The position numbers and the translations under genes were made by a program. From Ignavibacteriota bacterium (GTDB lineage: Bacteria > Bacteroidota > Ignavibacteria > Ignavibacteriales > Melioribacteraceae), in contig JABFGH010000012.1 of NCBI GenBank assembly GCA_013112585.1, positions 62,001-126,000 on the forward strand: a stretch of DNA of 64,000 nt, read 5' to 3'. Every line of letters begins with the position of its first letter. The stretch's first letter is position 1. Positions 36,431 to 44,331 of this stretch are shown piece after piece. The notes under the pieces are model-generated. The model did not search any database. It had not been told where the DNA came from and saw only the letters and a list, made by a program, of their open reading frames with translations.

Positions 36431-38011
36431 GTGAGTGAAAAAATAATTGTATTTGATACAACATTAAGAGATGGCGAACAATCACCCGGTGCATCCTTAA
36501 ACGAACATGAGAAGGTTGAAATTGCACATCAGCTTGCAAGATTAAGTGTTGATGTGATCGAAGCGGGATTTCCAATTTCATCCCCCGCTCAGTTTAATGC
36601 GGTTAACAATATTGCAAAAGAGGTTAACTGCAATATTGCTGCATTATCACGCGCTAATGAAAAAGATATCAAAGCCGCGGCAGATTCACTAATGCCGGCA
36701 AAGCGAAAAAGAATTCACACATTTACAAGCACCTCCGATTATCATATACTAGGCAAGTTTAGTCATGAGAGATACGGCGGCACAATTCAGGAGAAGCGCA
36801 AAACAATTTTGCAGATGTCTTATGATGCAGTTGCATACGCAAAAACATTTTGTAATGATGTTGAGTTTTCAGCAGAGGATGCGGGAAGAACAGATATTGG
36901 GTATTTATCGGAAGTGATTGAAGCCGCAATTGCTGCCGGAGCCACAACCGTTAATATCCCCGATACCACAGGCTACACAATGCCCTCCGAATTCGGTAAG
37001 AAAATCGCAACGCTGAAGAGAAGGGTCGCCAACATCGACAACGCAATAATCAGCGTTCACTGTCATAACGATTTAGGGCTTGCAGTAGCAAACTCAATCG
37101 CATCCCTCGAAAACGGTGCAAGACAAGTTGAATGTACAATTAACGGGATTGGCGAACGAGCGGGCAACGCATCGTTGGAAGAGTTAGTGATGGCGCTGAA
37201 GGTAAGGGAAGACTTATTTAATTTTTACACCGGCATACGATCAGAAGAAATTTACAACACCAGTAAAATGGTTTCTGCATTTACAGGAATTATGATTCAG
37301 CGAAACAAAGCTATTGTTGGCGAAAATGCTTTTTCGCACGAGTCCGGTATTCATCAAGACGGCATGCTTAAAAATCGGGAAACATACGAAATAATGACCC
37401 CCGAAACAGTCGGCGTTCCTAAAACAAAAATTGTATTGGGGAGGCATTCAGGAAGACACGGCTTAAAATCCCGCTTAGAAAAATTGGGCTACACTTTAGA
37501 TGACGAAGAGTTAAATAAAATCTATGAAAGCTTTACCGAGCTTGCTGATAAGAAGAAGGAAGTCTTCGATGATGATTTAAGAGTACTGATGGGTGATAAT
37601 GTTTTTCAGGAAGATGAATTTTTTGAATTGGATTACATTCAAATCAGCACCGGCACCAATTCAATTCCAACAGCAGTTGTTAGAATAAAAGAAGGAGAAA
37701 AAATTATTGAAGAGTCTTCCACGGGAGATGGTCCTGTTGATGCAGTTTTTAACGCAATTGAACGGGGACTAAATATAAAATCGGAAGTTGAATCATATCA
37801 GGTACGCTCTGTTACCTCAGGCAGACAGGCATTAGGCGAGGCACTGATCAGAATCCGGTCGAATGATAAATCCTTTAACGGTCGGGGAGTATCGACAGAT
37901 ATTATTGAAGCAAGTGCAGAGGCTTATCTTCAGGCTCTTCATCGTAAAAAATTATTTCTTGATGAAAAAGAAAATATTTCAAAATCTAAAAAATTGCAAA
38001 ATGCTGTGTAA
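36431..38011 (+). CDS. leuA: 2-isopropylmalate synthase
   Basis: A 526-residue enzyme that condenses acetyl-CoA with 2-oxoisovalerate, the committed step of leucine synthesis. The TIM-barrel domain shows FDTTLRDGEQSPGASL, the metal-binding HCHNDLGLAVANS and NGIGERAGNASLEEL. The C-terminal LeuA allosteric domain (~residues 385-510) is present (GTNSIPTAVVRIKEGEK; GPVDAVFNAIERG), so leucine feedback is expected. The start is GTG at 36431, supported by an AAGGAAG site seven bases upstream. It lies 80 bases after leuB. Confidence 0.95.
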   Translation: MSEKIIVFDTTLRDGEQSPGASLNEHEKVEIAHQLARLSVDVIEAGFPISSPAQFNAVNNIAKEVNCNIAALSRANEKDIKAAADSLMPAKRKRIHTFTSTSDYHILGKFSHERYGGTIQEKRKTILQMSYDAVAYAKTFCNDVEFSAEDAGRTDIGYLSEVIEAAIAAGATTVNIPDTTGYTMPSEFGKKIATLKRRVANIDNAIISVHCHNDLGLAVANSIASLENGARQVECTINGIGERAGNASLEELVMALKVREDLFNFYTGIRSEEIYNTSKMVSAFTGIMIQRNKAIVGENAFSHESGIHQDGMLKNRETYEIMTPETVGVPKTKIVLGRHSGRHGLKSRLEKLGYTLDDEELNKIYESFTELADKKKEVFDDDLRVLMGDNVFQEDEFFELDYIQISTGTNSIPTAVVRIKEGEKIIEESSTGDGPVDAVFNAIERGLNIKSEVESYQVRSVTSGRQALGEALIRIRSNDKSFNGRGVSTDIIEASAEAYLQALHRKKLFLDEKENISKSKKLQNAV

Positions 38012-38020
38012 GGAGAACTG

Positions 38021-39319
38021 ATGGGACAAACTATTACAGAGAAAATTTTAGCTAAGTCCGCCGGAAAAACATCGGTTAAACCCGGTGAAAATATTTGGCT
38101 TAATGTGGATGTACTAATGACGCACGATGTTTGCGGTCCGCCCACAATTGATATTTGGAAAAAAGAATTCGGGGCTGATGCAAAAATTTGGGATAAGGAT
38201 AAACTGGTTATCTTTCCCGATCATTACATTTTTACTGCCAACAAACACGCAAATAGAAATGTAGAACTTCTTCGCAAATTTGCAAAGGAACAAGATTTCA
38301 AAAATTATTACGATGTTAGAACCGATAGATACAAAGGGGTTTGCCACATTGCGCTGGCAGAAGAAGGCTTCAATGTTCCCGGTACTGTTTTGTTTGGAAC
38401 GGACTCACACACTTGTACATCGGGCGCCTTCGGTATGTTTGCCACCGGCGTAGGCAATACCGATGCTGCTTTTATTCTCGGCACGGGAAAAATTTGGGAA
38501 AAAGTTCCGCAGTCAATTAAGTTTACTTTTACCGGCAAGCTTCCACCCTATCTTACCGCAAAAGATTTGATACTTACGATACTTGGTGATATTAAAACAG
38601 ACGGAGCGACATACAGGGCAATGGAATTTGACGGTGAAGGAATTTTTTCGCTGAACATTGACGAACGAATGACATTAACAAACATGGCTATTGAAGCAGG
38701 CGGCATAAACGGAATTATCCCTGCGGATGATTTGACGGCAGAATATGTAAGAGTACGAACAGACAAAGAATTTGAAATTTTTAGAAGTGATGAAGACGCA
38801 GGCTACTTTAGCAAGTACCGGTATAACATGAATACTATTGAACCGACAGTTGCAAAACCTCATAGCCCGGATAATCGTGACACAGTAAAAAATGTTGAAG
38901 GAGTAAAGTTAACTAAATGTTATATCGGTTCATGCACGGGCGGCAAATTAACTGATTTTGAATACGCCGCTAAAATATTATTCGGCAAGGAAGTTAATGT
39001 GCCTACTTTTGTTGTACCCGCAAGCACACAGGTTGCAAAAGATTTAGAGCATACGGAATATCAAGGAGTGACGCTTAAAAAAATATTTGAAGATGCAGGA
39101 TGCGTGATTGCTCAATCATCATGCGCTGCATGTTTAGGCGGACCCGATGATACGATTGGTCGCGCTGTTGATCGTGATGTTGTTATCTCAACAACCAACA
39201 GAAATTATCCCGGCAGGATGGGCAGCAAGCAATCGGATGTATATTTGGCATCAGCATTAACCGTTGCTGCATCAGCTGTAACCGGAGTGATTACTGATCC
39301 CCGGAATTTTATAACGTGA
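38021..39319 (+). CDS. leuC: 3-isopropylmalate dehydratase large subunit (LeuC2/HacA type)
   Basis: A 432-residue aconitase-superfamily large subunit. With LeuD it isomerises 2- to 3-isopropylmalate. Iron-sulfur ligands are visible in IGSCTGGKLTDFE and SSCAACLGGPDD, and the substrate loop in FGTDSHTCTSGAFG. The length (~430) and sequence style place it in the short archaeal-type LeuC/homoaconitase branch, not the ~466-residue E. coli type. It starts nine bases after leuA with an AAGGAG site. leuD follows after a 210-base gap that holds a MITE-like element. Confidence 0.93.
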   Translation: MGQTITEKILAKSAGKTSVKPGENIWLNVDVLMTHDVCGPPTIDIWKKEFGADAKIWDKDKLVIFPDHYIFTANKHANRNVELLRKFAKEQDFKNYYDVRTDRYKGVCHIALAEEGFNVPGTVLFGTDSHTCTSGAFGMFATGVGNTDAAFILGTGKIWEKVPQSIKFTFTGKLPPYLTAKDLILTILGDIKTDGATYRAMEFDGEGIFSLNIDERMTLTNMAIEAGGINGIIPADDLTAEYVRVRTDKEFEIFRSDEDAGYFSKYRYNMNTIEPTVAKPHSPDNRDTVKNVEGVKLTKCYIGSCTGGKLTDFEYAAKILFGKEVNVPTFVVPASTQVAKDLEHTEYQGVTLKKIFEDAGCVIAQSSCAACLGGPDDTIGRAVDRDVVISTTNRNYPGRMGSKQSDVYLASALTVAASAVTGVITDPRNFIT

Positions 39320-39344
39320 ATTAATGTTTTGTATAACCAAAAAG

Positions 39345-39472
39345 TTGTCATTACGATCCGTCGGCTGACGGATGGGATCCGTCGGCTGACGGAGAAGCAA
39401 TCTCAAAGATTGATCCATCGTGGAGATCACTTCGTTATTCCTCCCTTCCGGTCGTCAACCTCGTGATGACAA
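39345..39472. mobile_element. MITE-like element between leuC and leuD
   Basis: TTGTCATTACGA (39345-39356) and TCGTGATGACAA (39461-39472) are terminal inverted repeats differing at one base. The 128-bp unit encodes nothing. Its interior (GAAGCAATCTC, GAGATCACTTCGTTATTCCTCCC) matches the widespread bacterial repeat beginning GTCATTGCGAGGAGCGAAGCAATCTC-like. Two copies of the 16-bp TCCGTCGGCTGACGGA palindrome are nested in its left arm. Confidence 0.6.
39357..39393. repeat. Two tandem copies of the 16-bp palindromic element (copies 3 and 4)
   Basis: TCCGTCGGCTGACGGA at 39357-39372 and 39378-39393, separated by TGGGA. They are the exact reverse complement of the copies at 16599 and 21398. They lie inside the left arm of the MITE-like element, where related elements read GAGGAGC. 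Confidence 0.75.
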
Positions 39473-39529
39473 TTAAAAAAGGTTAAAAAAATTTTTAGCA
39501 GAGAATAATAGAATATCAAAAGGAATAAA

Positions 39530-40087
39530 ATGAACAAAAAAATAATAGGCAAAGCATACATCCTCGGAGATAATATTGATACCGATCAAATAATCCCAGC
39601 CGAGCATTTGGTTTACAGCATGAGTGATACCGAAGAATCAAAACTGTACGGAAAGTTTGCATTGTCGTCTGTCCCCCCAAAACAAGCCGGACTGCCCAAC
39701 GGAAACATTCCATTTATTGAGGATGGTAAATTTGATTCTGAGTTCAGCATAATTATAGGCGGTTCAAATTTCGGATGCGGTTCTTCGAGAGAGCATGCCC
39801 CGTATGCTTTACAGAAAGCCGGCGTCAAAGCCATAGTGGCAGAATCATACGCGAGAATATTTTATAGGAACTCTGTTGACGGGGGATACTTAGTGCCAAT
39901 TGAATCGGCTGAGCGATTGATAGACAAAATTAAAACGGGCGATAATATTGAAATTGATTTTGAAAATCATACAATCAAAAACTTAGACAACGAAGATGAT
40001 TTTAAAATTTTACCCGTTGGCGATTTAATGCCGATAGTTGAAGCGGGCGGGCTTTTTGAATATGCTAGAAAAAGCGGGATGATATAG
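39530..40087 (+). CDS. leuD: 3-isopropylmalate dehydratase small subunit
   Basis: A 185-residue swivel-domain subunit partner of LeuC. Signatures are GDNIDTDQIIPAEHL, the substrate-binding IIGGSNFGCGSSREHAP and IVAESYARIFYRNSVDGGYL. The length fits the short archaeal-type LeuD matching the LeuC branch present. A GGAAT-containing site precedes the ATG. It is last in the leucine operon. Confidence 0.94.
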   Translation: MNKKIIGKAYILGDNIDTDQIIPAEHLVYSMSDTEESKLYGKFALSSVPPKQAGLPNGNIPFIEDGKFDSEFSIIIGGSNFGCGSSREHAPYALQKAGVKAIVAESYARIFYRNSVDGGYLVPIESAERLIDKIKTGDNIEIDFENHTIKNLDNEDDFKILPVGDLMPIVEAGGLFEYARKSGMI

Positions 40088-40149
40088 GTTTAAACATATT
40101 AGTATCATTTTTATTTTTGCATTGCAGTACAATTTCAGTAAAATAATTG

Positions 40150-40284
40150 CTCCGGTACTTATGCCGGAGAAAAAACATCAAATTAATATCGGCTTTAGCC
40201 AAAATCTATAATTTTGGGTTAACACCCATGCTCTTTTGTTTTCGGTTCACCGACATACCTGCCTACCGGACGGACAGGAATGTC
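40150..40284. repeat. Palindromes between leuD and the cupin gene
   Basis: CTCCGG/CCGGAG (40150-40155 and 40164-40169), GGCTTTAGCC (40191-40200) and GACATACCTG/CAGGAATGTC (40252-40261 with 40275-40284, one mismatch). The first two match types seen at 34711 and 34831. The last could end transcription between these convergent genes. Confidence 0.5.
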
Positions 40285-40298
40285 AGTGCAATTAATAA

Positions 40299-40661
40299 TT
40301 ACTCATCACGATGAACCGTATCCGGTGAAAAAGCAGGCAGGCACACGGCAATATATTCCGCACCGCCCGGTTCGGGTGTTGAGTATTGCACCCATTCCCC
40401 TGCTTTAGTTATTATTGCCTGCCCTGCTTTTACTTCATAATTTTTATCTTCAACTTTTACATTTATTTTACCTTTAAGTACAACTGTATATTCATCAAAC
40501 TCCGGCTTCTGTCCGGGCTCGGTCCATCCTTCGGGGCTCGTCATTTTTGCAATGCTCAAAGATGAAGTTTTTGAATTTACCCTTCCGATATACTCTTCAA
40601 TAATTTTCGGCTTATTTCCAGCTGCTTCAATTACACTTGGTTTGTTAATAATAATTGGCAT
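40299..40661 (-). CDS. Small cupin-domain protein
   Basis: A 120-residue single-domain cupin. The barrel core shows PEFDEYTVVLKGKINVKVEDK and KAGQAIITKAGEWVQYSTPE, the two cupin motifs in weak form; the first has Glu and Asp but only a poor set of His ligands. Related proteins act as sugar isomerases, oxygenases or binding proteins. Function here is unknown. AAAGGAAACC upstream serves as the ribosome-binding site. Monocistronic. Confidence 0.75.
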   Translation of the reverse strand: MPIIINKPSVIEAAGNKPKIIEEYIGRVNSKTSSLSIAKMTSPEGWTEPGQKPEFDEYTVVLKGKINVKVEDKNYEVKAGQAIITKAGEWVQYSTPEPGGAEYIAVCLPAFSPDTVHRDE

Positions 40662-40693
40662 TTATGGTTTCCTTTTTTTGATGTTAAAATGTG

Positions 40694-40755
40694 GAGACGT
40701 AGAGACGTAGAGACGTAAGATCGTTAATCGTATAATCGTGTAATCGTGTAATCGA
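40694..40755. repeat. Minisatellite-like tandem repeats
   Basis: GAGACGTA is repeated three times (40694-40717). It is followed by about four TAATCGTG-type units to 40755. Non-coding. A pyrimidine-rich tract of CTTCCAAC, CTTCTAC and CTCCTAT-like units continues at 40825-40900 and runs into the 3' end of the next gene. Confidence 0.65.
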
Positions 40756-40890
40756 AAATATTTTATTAGGAATAAAAGTTATTCTCAATAAAGTCTCACA
40801 AGTTCATCTAATAAAAATTATATTCTTCCAACCTTCCAACTTCTACATTCTACACTTCTCAACTCCTATACTCCTCCACTTCTATCCTTC

Positions 40891-41451
40891 TCAGCTTCTT
40901 TCGTACGCCCGCTTTAACCATGAGACCAGTTCTTTATCCACTTCTTTTTTATCGCTTACTTTTACTCTGTGACTAACCATTGCATTAAAGCTGCCTGATT
41001 TTTCCAGCCGACCTTTCGGCGGAACATCCTTGAAGTTTATTCCTACATCAACACGTGTTTTAGTTGATGGCTGAATAATTGCAAATTGTTTTTTACGGCG
41101 GATGCTTACATAAGCTTTCTTCGGTGCAAGTTCAACATCACTGCCGAATTTATTAATCTCTTTTACCAAGGCATCATAAATTGGCTTGAGGTTTGCTTTA
41201 TCTCCAGAATACTGATCGGCTACAAGATCGCCTGATTCAGCGGAGCCGGCATCGGTTTTACGGGCTTTTAACGAAACTAAGTTTGCATAACCATGCGTAA
41301 ATCCGTGTTCAGATTTTAAGTATTTTAAAATTTCGCCATGTTTGGTTAAACCTTTTTTATTTACATCTTTAATCCATTCGTCAAGTGACTTGCCGAATTT
41401 ATCTTTAAGGTTTTTAACCATTGTTGATTCAGCATCTTGCGGTGAAGACAT
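40891..41451 (-). CDS. DUF4287 and DUF5655 domain protein
   Basis: A 186-residue protein. The N-terminal half (~residues 10-65, GKSLDEWIKDVNKKGLTKHG; HGFTHGYANLVSLKA) matches DUF4287. The second half (~80-185, LKPIYDALVKEINKFGSDVE; KKAYVSIRRKKQFAIIQPS) matches DUF5655. This combination is common in soil and sediment bacteria and is uncharacterised. The C-terminal ERS and stop lie in a pyrimidine-rich repeat tract. Monocistronic. Confidence 0.8.
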   Translation of the reverse strand: MSSPQDAESTMVKNLKDKFGKSLDEWIKDVNKKGLTKHGEILKYLKSEHGFTHGYANLVSLKARKTDAGSAESGDLVADQYSGDKANLKPIYDALVKEINKFGSDVELAPKKAYVSIRRKKQFAIIQPSTKTRVDVGINFKDVPPKGRLEKSGSFNAMVSHRVKVSDKKEVDKELVSWLKRAYERS

Positions 41452-41657
41452 ATTATTTTTCCTTTCTTGTTGTGGTTGAGATGAGGCAAAATAATAAATT
41501 TTTTATTATTGAAAAATTGAAATTTTATGGGCGAATATTTATCGTATTTGCTTTAATTAAAATAATTAACAATGTTTGAAATATCTGTTGATGAATTAGT
41601 TGCAGTAATATTTGTATAGGCAATAATTTAATACACATAAAGAGGAATGAGGACAAA

Positions 41658-41870
41658 ATGGAAACATTGTTTTATATTTTTGTAATTGTGATTGGGCTTT
41701 TTTTTATTTACATGTTTTTATTCAAATTATTACCTGCGCTAATTATTACAATACTATCCTTACCTAAAATTTTATTAGATATGACAAAAGAAGATAAAGA
41801 CAAAGCTGCAAAAGAGATTAAAAGAAGTGCCAAGGTAGGACTGAGGCAAATTTGGCGGTTTTGGGTTTGA
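41658..41870 (+). CDS. Small single-helix membrane protein with basic tail
   Basis: A 70-residue protein: one long hydrophobic segment (~residues 4-40, possibly two short helices), then a charged cytoplasmic tail with KEDKDKAAKEIKRSAKVG. The ATG at 41658 has GAGGA (41642-41646) upstream at a somewhat long spacing. No family is known. It opens a group of four tiny membrane-protein frames on the same strand. Confidence 0.55.
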   Translation: METLFYIFVIVIGLFFIYMFLFKLLPALIITILSLPKILLDMTKEDKDKAAKEIKRSAKVGLRQIWRFWV

Positions 41871-42075
41871 GGAACCGGAATGATGCGGTTTTTATGAAAG
41901 CCGGACAGGGTTTACTCTATTTATTCTAGTTGGTTTAACTATTCAATCTAACATTAACGGGATTTTTTATTTAATCTATCTGAAATTCGGATTGTTTTTT
42001 TATAGGCGGCTGCTTAATTAGTATGTAAAATAATTGCTAAGCAAGAAACTGGCATTTTAAACTAAAGAGGTTATT

Positions 42076-42252
42076 TTGATTACAGAAGAAATGAAAGATG
42101 GAGCAAAAATGTTAGCGGCTTTTATTATTGTTGTTCTAATAGGATCATTTTTTGTAAAGCATTTACCAAACCTAATGTGGATTTATTTATTGGTTTCAGT
42201 AGGATGGTTTTGCAGTTATACCGGTAAAATTATAAAAAAGCATTACCCGTAA
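42076..42252 (+). CDS. Small two-helix membrane protein, TTG start
   Basis: A 58-residue frame from TTG 42076. An AAAGAGG site at 42064-42070 lies five bases before the TTG, whereas the first ATG at 42091 is too far away, so TTG is preferred. Two transmembrane helices are visible (MLAAFIIVVLIGSFFV; LMWIYLLVSVGWFCSYTG), with a basic KIIKKHYP end. Unknown function. Confidence 0.5.
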   Translation: MITEEMKDGAKMLAAFIIVVLIGSFFVKHLPNLMWIYLLVSVGWFCSYTGKIIKKHYP

Positions 42253-42293
42253 AATATTAGTTGACTAACAAATATTTATTATTTTTTTATCTA

Positions 42294-42395
42294 ATGGATA
42301 CAATTATTTTAATAGTGTGCGCAATTATTGCCGGGTACTTGGTTAACAAATACTGGCGCCCCGGTCACTCGGATACCAAGGACGATAGAGATTGA
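42294..42395 (+). CDS. Tiny membrane protein, 33 residues
   Basis: ATG 42294 to TGA 42393-42395. One transmembrane helix (MDTIILIVCAIIAGYLV) is followed by a polar tail (NKYWRPGHSDTKDDRD). The helix-plus-charged-tail design is coherent, but the length makes chance a real possibility and no clear ribosome-binding site is seen. Confidence 0.35.
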   Translation: MDTIILIVCAIIAGYLVNKYWRPGHSDTKDDRD

Positions 42396-42452
42396 TATTT
42401 TTTATTTTAAGAATTATTATTACAATAACTTCACTCAGGCAGTATTATTTAA

Positions 42453-42614
42453 GTTAAAACTCACATAATCATATTCATTGCTGTATTAGCATTTGGGCTG
42501 TTTTTAAATGAAATTTTTCACCTTCTGCAATACACATATTTCTTATTTGTTTCGTTAATTTATACAAGCTGGCTTTATATAAAATTCGATCATTATTTTG
42601 GGAGGGGTTTGTAG
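42453..42614 (+). pseudogene. Membrane-protein-like frame without a start codon
   Basis: A frame between TAA 42450-42452 and TAG 42612-42614 encodes THIIIFIAVLAFGLFLNE and YFLFVSLIYTSWLYIKFDHY, two good membrane helices like the frame at 42076. It lacks ATG, GTG or TTG near its beginning; GTT stands where a start would be expected. It is probably a decayed copy or uses a rare start. Confidence 0.3.
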
Positions 42615-42672
42615 ATAGTCTTCCCACTGTCGGTTATTTCTTCAATGTAAAAATTATTTTTTTATTTGCCTA

Positions 42673-44100
42673 TCAAAACACTCTAAACTTTTTATTCAGT
42701 ATTTCCATCATAGCGGGGCGATTTTTATAAGTTGTACGAAAATAATTTATGAGAGAAATTACCTTTTCTTTTCCGCCTTCAATTTCATTTAATTTTATTA
42801 AATATTTACTCACTTCATTATATGAAGCACGACCGGTAATTTTTGCTAATTTCTTAATTCCTTCTGCATAAAATGCCGTTATCTCTTTTGGATAGTCATC
42901 CTTCAGATTATTAGCATATTGATCAATAAAATTAATTTTTACAGAATTAATTTCTAACAATTTAAGCAAGCGCAATTTGTAATTTTCTTCAATAAATATT
43001 TTTGCTAAAATATCCGCCTCGTCATAACCGCCGTATCTATCTTTGCTCTTTATTCTTTCAATTATGCTTTCACTAATTTTTTCCCACTCATCCGGCTTGT
43101 ATGTTCCTTTCATTATTCTATAATACTTTATCTCGTTTCTATTAGAATTGAACAGCTGTTTTGCATATTTTCTAATATTCTCAACGTCTCCTTTAGTTTC
43201 GTAAATTGATAATAATTTTATTTGCCAATTAGTTATATGCCCCGGCGCTGATTGTTTTTGAGCAATTTGTATTCCCTCAATAGCAATGGTAATCGCTTTA
43301 TTATAATTTTTATTCACTAGCTCTTCATTAAAAAGTATTTCTCTGAAATCAAATTCATCAATATTTGCTTCAATAATTTTATGTGCTTCTTCATTTCTAT
43401 TAATCTTATTTAAGTAATATATTTTTTCTTTTAAAAGATTATTTATTCTAAACGGCGATTTATCTTTTCTTTTTTCAAACTCTATAAGTTTATCAATAAT
43501 TTGAAAGTATATTTTTTCTTGTTCCTCCAGAGTAATTAATTTGGGAATTATAACAAAAAACCCCTCATCAAAATCAAAGTCGTGATACTTTTCCTTTTGA
43601 ATTTCATCAATACAATAATTAAAAAGTTTGTCTTTTAATTGAGGCGGTGCTTTTTCAACCGCCATTAATAAAATATCGAATGCGGCTTCATATAGTTCGG
43701 TAATGTATCCCCTTGAATCATCCATGTAGTTTATCAAGTGTGGAATCTCTTCAATGATGGTTGTACAAATCGCAATACTATCTATAATGCTATCATTTAT
43801 TTTCTGTTCAGCTTTGACTAATAAATTACTTAGCTCTCTATCTACATTAGCAGAGGCACGATAATCGATAAATCCAAAATTATTCTCGTAGGAGCTGATA
43901 ATACTCTTAACCAATTTGTTATATTTTTTGTCAGGGCTTTCATCTATTAACTCAGCGTAGTATGCAATAAAACTATTTTTTATTTCCGGATTACCGGTAA
44001 AAACATATTCAATAAATTTTTTAAGGTCATCTTTAGAAACCTTATCAAATATTGTTTTGATCTGTTCTTTTTTTCTACTTGCTGATTTCTTTTTAGCCAT
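42673..44100 (-). CDS. Helical protein like the C-terminal part of SWIM zinc-finger proteins
   Basis: A 475-residue, mostly helical protein. The end (EVSKYLIKLNEIEGGKEKVI, then YFRTTYKNRPAMMEILNK) has the Y..V..YL..L..I.GG pattern and the RPA(L/M) tail seen at the C-terminus of SWIM zinc-finger proteins. The middle repeats are TPR-like (HKIIEANIDEFDFREILFNE). No SWIM zinc finger (CxCx...CxH) is present. The N-terminus is basic (MAKKKSASRKKEQ). Function unknown. It lies on the same strand as the CRISPR array and ends the locus on its trailer side; a link to CRISPR is not indicated. Confidence 0.6.
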   Translation of the reverse strand: MAKKKSASRKKEQIKTIFDKVSKDDLKKFIEYVFTGNPEIKNSFIAYYAELIDESPDKKYNKLVKSIISSYENNFGFIDYRASANVDRELSNLLVKAEQKINDSIIDSIAICTTIIEEIPHLINYMDDSRGYITELYEAAFDILLMAVEKAPPQLKDKLFNYCIDEIQKEKYHDFDFDEGFFVIIPKLITLEEQEKIYFQIIDKLIEFEKRKDKSPFRINNLLKEKIYYLNKINRNEEAHKIIEANIDEFDFREILFNEELVNKNYNKAITIAIEGIQIAQKQSAPGHITNWQIKLLSIYETKGDVENIRKYAKQLFNSNRNEIKYYRIMKGTYKPDEWEKISESIIERIKSKDRYGGYDEADILAKIFIEENYKLRLLKLLEINSVKINFIDQYANNLKDDYPKEITAFYAEGIKKLAKITGRASYNEVSKYLIKLNEIEGGKEKVISLINYFRTTYKNRPAMMEILNKKFRVF

Positions 44101-44331
44101 TTCAATTTTTCTAAATTAAAAATAATTTTATTGAATGAAATATAATTTGAGCTCAATTAAAAAACATAATTAGCATTTTATTAACCTAAGTACAAAATTT
44201 TTATAATTCTAATTCATTTGTTTTGTTTGAATTTATAAACCACACCAATAATTTTAATTTATAACCAATCTCTTACGTACTCGTCTGTGGACGATACTTA
44301 TTTACTGGGTGCTTGATACCTGTTACTGGGA

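Noticed and set aside
40694-40755. Possible short CRISPR-like array
   Set aside because: The units are 8-9 bases and directly adjacent without spacers, so this is a minisatellite.
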